In this document: positions 61,541 through 64,000 of the stretch, piece after piece
Layout of the letters: each line of letters opens with the position of its first letter
How positions within the stretch are numbered: position 1 is the stretch's first letter
Assembly (NCBI RefSeq): GCF_024138145.1
Contig: NZ_CP099997.1
Span: 248,001 to 312,000 of the forward strand
Length of the DNA stretch: 64,000 nucleotides
Direction of reading: 5' to 3'
DNA from: Natronosalvus halobius
GTDB taxonomy: Archaea > Halobacteriota > Halobacteria > Halobacteriales > Natrialbaceae
Notes under the pieces: model-generated
The model's database searches: none
Seen by the model: only the letters and a program-made list of their open reading frames with translations
Told to the model about the DNA's origin: nothing
Translations under genes and position numbers: made by a program

Positions 61541-61855
61541 CCGAGAAAGACGACCGCCCCCCGAAGTCGATTTATCCGTCGACCATGCTCGGCGCCGCTG
61601 GACCGTGGGCGTGTGTCGTCATCACGATCTCGGAGGAGTGGCGCTCACGCGACTATCAGAACGTGTTCAGCCAGTCGCCGTCCGCCAGATCGGTATCGAC
61701 GAGCGTCGGTTTCTCGATGCCTCCGGCACCTTCGCGTTGCCGACCGAATGGACGCTCTCGACACAAATCGATATCTTCTGGGTGTTTCGAACAGGTTCAC
61801 GGACGACCGCCAGCGCGACGACGCCGGAGCGCTCGAACCCCTTCCGGCTACTCAC
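61541..61855 (-). pseudogene. Decayed copy of the provirus 121-aa gene
   Basis: The minus strand encodes MSSRKGFERSGVVALAVVREPVRNTQKISIC, clearly related to the start of the protein at 36812-37177. After a frame change come WLNTF, RERHSSEIVMTTHAHGPAAPSMVDG, matching the later part. In-frame stops and loss of zinc ligands (C-x2-C reads C-x2-V) show that it is dead. It is in the same orientation relative to tRNA-Pro as the intact gene is to tRNA-Ala. Confidence 0.75.
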
Positions 61856-61953
61856 GCCAAATATCCTCTGACCGATCAGTTCCCATCTGTTGTGACCGCT
61901 GAAAACCCCCTAAATTAGAAAAGATATAAATCAAACACGTCCGATTTGTTACT

Positions 61954-62145
61954 ATGCCCTCCAGTGAATCGCGACAGAAAGATATTTTCTGGATCGGTCT
62001 TGCAATACAATTGTCCCTTTTTGCAGTAGTGGTACCGCAACTTTTCCCGCTGGTATTTGTGAGTGCGTTCCTCACTTTCAGAGCGGTCATTAATGAAGTA
62101 AGGCGAGTAGAGCATCCAGATCGAGAAGTACCGCTCGAGAATTGA
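61954..62145 (+). CDS. Putative small membrane protein, 63 aa
   Basis: A 63-residue AT-rich frame, MPSSESRQKDIFWIGLAIQLSLFAVVVPQLFPLVFVSAFLTFRAVINEVRRVEHPDREVPLEN. Two close hydrophobic segments and a basic/acidic tail give a hairpin-like membrane protein. A TATA-like agaaaagatataaatc lies about 30 bases upstream. The composition is unlike its neighbours, so it may belong to the decayed element beside tRNA-Pro. I do not recognise it. Confidence 0.5.
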   Translation: MPSSESRQKDIFWIGLAIQLSLFAVVVPQLFPLVFVSAFLTFRAVINEVRRVEHPDREVPLEN

Positions 62146-62189
62146 GTGCTGATTTTCACGCAGACTCATCCCCGTGGCGACCAGGTACG

Positions 62190-62310
62190 ACCTCGGGAAC
62201 AGGAATTGCGACGTCCCCGCTGACGCCGCTCCCACAGCTCGATCGACGAGACGAATCGCACTCGCCGTACCGATGGACGCGGTCCGATGAGTTACTTAGA
62301 CGCAGGGGAA
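62190..62310 (-). pseudogene. Decayed copy of the provirus DUF7563-like zinc-ribbon gene
   Basis: The sequence ggaattgcgacgtccccgct, then gacgaatcgcactcgccg and gacgcggtccgatgagt, aligns with 37217-37315 of the provirus right end with scattered changes and small gaps. No open frame survives. Together with the pseudogene at 61541 it shows that the right arm of a related element once lay here. Confidence 0.7.
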
Positions 62311-62410
62311 CTGCTCGAGATAGTCGTAGATGGAAAGCAGTGACTTTCGATTTAATCGCCGAGATACCGTCCTACAGCATCTCGAACTCCCATTGTTGCG
62401 TCGCAAAATA

Positions 62411-62424
62411 TGGGACCGCCGAGA
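62411..62424. repeat. Duplicated 3' end of tRNA-Pro (att-like)
   Basis: tgggaccgccgaga at 62411-62424 repeats exactly the 3' end of the tRNA-Pro gene (62494-62507), 83 bases away in the same orientation. It is consistent with a leftover attachment core of an element that integrated into tRNA-Pro. Confidence 0.65.
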
Positions 62425-62493
62425 TTGAGCAAACTCGAAGAATTTGCGATGTTCGGCGGTCTCACGAATGAATGAGCACCGCGAATGAATGAG

Positions 62494-62564
62494 TGGGACC
62501 GCCGAGAGTCGAACTCGGGTCCTACGGACCCCATCCGCAGAGGATACCACTACCCCACGGTCCC
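62494..62564 (-). tRNA. tRNA-Pro (anticodon GGG)
   Basis: The minus strand gives a cloverleaf: acceptor GGGACCG with CGGTCCC and discriminator A, D arm GGGT...ATCC, anticodon arm TGCGG-ATGGGGT-CCGTA with anticodon GGG, and T arm CCGAG-TTCGACT-CTCGG. It reads CCC/CCU (Pro). No intron; CCA not encoded. Decayed provirus genes lie on its 3' side. Confidence 0.92.
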
Positions 62565-62723
62565 GCATCTGGAACGATGCGTGTGCATTGTTTAAGGGTA
62601 TCGCTTCGGGGACGGGGTGCGACTCTTTCGCTCGCCGCCGCCGACCCGTCGCCCCACCTGGACGCCCACCAAGAGAGCTATCGGCGGGGGAACGTTTTTC
62701 TCGTCGGGGTTCAACCTCCGCAC

Positions 62724-63014
62724 ATGAGCGATTTCGACCTCGACCTTCGAACCGCCGAGGAACACATCGACGACGAACTCGATCTCGAGGGGAGCATCCT
62801 GCTGGACGTCTTGGACGGCTCGAAAGACCCCGAAGAGTGGCTCGAGGCCATCGACGCGGGCAACGTTTTGGTACTGAACGTAAACGGCGACGTCAACGAA
62901 CTGGCGGCAGGCTTCGCTCGAGACATCAAGGAAGCGGGCGGCACGTTAGTCCACTTTCGGGGCTTCTTGATCGTCGCGCCGTCGGGCATCGACGTGGACA
63001 CGAGCCGTCTCTGA
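62724..63014 (+). CDS. DUF5779 family protein
   Basis: A 96-residue cytosolic protein, MSDFDLDLRTAEEHIDDELDLEGSILLDVLDGSKDPEEWLEAIDAGNVLVLNVNGDVNELAAGFARDIKEAGGTLVHFRGFLIVAPSGIDVDTSRL. I recognise it as the haloarchaeal DUF5779 family. The NVLVLNVNGDVNELAAGFARD part has a SepF-like look, but I cannot prove a division role. The ATG at 62724 is the conserved family start. Confidence 0.75.
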   Translation: MSDFDLDLRTAEEHIDDELDLEGSILLDVLDGSKDPEEWLEAIDAGNVLVLNVNGDVNELAAGFARDIKEAGGTLVHFRGFLIVAPSGIDVDTSRL

Positions 63015-63028
63015 GCGAGTTTCGGTTT

Positions 63029-63748
63029 TCAATCCTCGAACACAGTCAGGTGGTGGCCGTCGGGGTCGCGCGCAACGAGCCGTGAGTTGGATCGGTCGAG
63101 CGAGCAAGCCCACCCCTCGAGCGCGGCTTCGACGGCTTCCAGGTCGTCCGTCTGGAATCCCAGGTCGACGTGGACGCCGCCCCTGGCGTCGGCCAGCCCC
63201 AGTTGGGGTTCCCAGAGTTCGAGCGCGACAGGGCCGTTCATCCGAATTCGACGCCGATCCGAGCCGCGGTCGACGGTCTCGAACCCCAGACGCCCGTAGC
63301 GGTCCTCGGCGTCCTCGAGCGACGCGACCTCGAGGACGACCTCGAAGACGCCGTCGATGCCCGGTCCTGGAACGTCGCTCTGGCCCAGTTCCACGCAGTT
63401 GCCGTCGGGGTCGTAAAGATAGAGCGAGCGAGCGTCACCGAAGGTGTGCTCCTGGAGGTCGTGTTCGTCCTCGAGTGCGTCCCACCAGTCGTCGTACTCG
63501 GCGGCCGGGATCGAGCAGGCGAAGTGAGTGTGGAGCCCGCCGCGCGGGAGCCTCGTCGGCCGTCGGAGGATCAGATCTGTCCCACCGGCGTCGAAGACGA
63601 CCGTTCGTCCGTCGTCGCCTCGCGCCTCGTCCGCGTGCCGGGCGAGGGGTCGATCCGTGGTCGACAACTCGAGGGTTTCCTCGTAGAACCGGCGCGCGGG
63701 TGCGAGGAACTCGACTTCCAGCCCCAGCCAGGCCAGCCTGGTCAGCAT
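63029..63748 (-). CDS. VOC family (glyoxalase-fold) protein
   Basis: A 239-residue protein of two tandem VOC modules. First: RLAWLGLEVEFLAPARRFYEETLEL...HTHFACSIPAAEYDDWWDAL...SLYLYDPDGNCVELGQSD. Second: IDGVFEVVLEVASLEDAEDRYGRLGFETV...VHVDLGFQTDDLEAVEAAL...RLVARDPDGHHLTVFED. The paired beta-alpha-beta-beta-beta units bind a divalent metal through His/Glu residues. The substrate is unknown (glyoxalase, dioxygenase or resistance-type activity). The ATG at 63748 is chosen. Confidence 0.85.
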   Translation of the reverse strand: MLTRLAWLGLEVEFLAPARRFYEETLELSTTDRPLARHADEARGDDGRTVVFDAGGTDLILRRPTRLPRGGLHTHFACSIPAAEYDDWWDALEDEHDLQEHTFGDARSLYLYDPDGNCVELGQSDVPGPGIDGVFEVVLEVASLEDAEDRYGRLGFETVDRGSDRRRIRMNGPVALELWEPQLGLADARGGVHVDLGFQTDDLEAVEAALEGWACSLDRSNSRLVARDPDGHHLTVFED

Positions 63749-63870
63749 ACGACCGAGTACGCCGGACGGCCTCAAAGTCCCATCGCTGTCACGAACGTCG
63801 GACCGGTTCGGCGACGAAATGTTGGCGATTCTGTATGACGTTTATGGTCGTTGCGTTCGAAACAATAGCC

Positions 63871-64000
63871 ATGAGCTTTCGTGTCGACGAGAGTGAGACG
63901 GCCCTCCAGGAGATCGACCGATTCGACGGCGGCGTCGGCTGGATTGCCCATCCGGAGGAGGCGATGGAGCGGGCCAGCCACGCCCTCGAAATCGACGGCG
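63871..64000 (+). CDS. Haloarchaeal hypothetical protein, 5' part
   Basis: The first 43 codons of a gene that leaves the window: MSFRVDESETALQEIDRFDGGVGWIAHPEEAMERASHALEIDG. I recall similar starts in a haloarchaeal family of about this N-terminus, possibly a metallo-beta-lactamase-like protein, but the diagnostic region is outside. An AT-rich tract (ttctgtatgacgtttatggtcg) upstream may be the promoter. Confidence 0.55.
   Translation, partial: MSFRVDESETALQEIDRFDGGVGWIAHPEEAMERASHALEIDG

Noticed and set aside
61409-61918. A 169-residue plus-strand open frame near tRNA-Pro
   Set aside because: It lies opposite a clear decayed gene on the minus strand and lacks any motif.

Overview
The window is chromosomal DNA of a haloarchaeon, most likely of the Natrialbales (Natrinema/Haloterrigena type). 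The signs are high GC, very acidic proteins, twin-arginine signals on most exported proteins, TATA boxes 22-30 bases before leaderless starts, and families largely restricted to haloarchaea (DUF2240, HalOD1, DUF5806, DUF5779, PhiH1-type repressor, archaeal EF-1 alpha).

Left chromosomal part (1-19451): the 3' end of a leucine/glutamate dehydrogenase gene, three small genes on the minus strand, and a complete five-gene dipeptide/oligopeptide ABC importer (2359-8783). An unusual locus follows (9447-15361). A secreted protein is built almost entirely from about 41 coils of 23-24 residues, each with a G-x-x-N-x-Q motif. Convergent to it is a second secreted protein with three 50-residue Gly/Ala/Gln repeats. 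Both resemble curlin repeats. A winged-helix membrane regulator lies beside them. Then come a solitary N6-adenine methyltransferase and two small zinc-ribbon genes.

Integrated element (19739-37578, 17,840 bp): a pleolipovirus-type provirus inserted at the 3' end of a tRNA-Ala(CGC) gene. Its left end holds a tyrosine integrase with three small co-transcribed genes and a divergent PhiH1-like repressor. The middle holds a type IV pilin, a second short recombinase and an inverted-repeat segment carrying a membrane protein. The late operon (25913-32415) encodes VP3-like, spike, membrane and VP8-like ATPase proteins. The right end holds a nuclease-like gene, an AT-rich trypsin-like protease, a large winged-helix protein and several tiny zinc-finger genes. 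The spike is about 957 residues and carries what looks like a PQQ-type beta-propeller in its middle. Immediately left of the provirus is a 287-bp fossil of a sister element (both ends fused). A decayed relative also sits next to tRNA-Pro(GGG) near 61.5-62.5 kb.

Right chromosomal part (37579-64000): rhomboid protease; ribosomal protein S10 and EF-1 alpha; homoserine dehydrogenase with its ACT regulator; an NifU-type protein; a PGF-CTERM LVIVD-repeat protein; ROK glucokinase; two TrmB regulators; HalOD1 proteins; thiolase; a secreted beta-propeller protein; an NFACT/Rqc2 homologue; dihydroxy-acid dehydratase; a halolysin-like subtilase; a VOC protein; and a 3'-truncated gene at the window end. 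Four copies of one small C-x-x-C...C-x-C zinc-ribbon family are scattered over the window, one of them inside the provirus.
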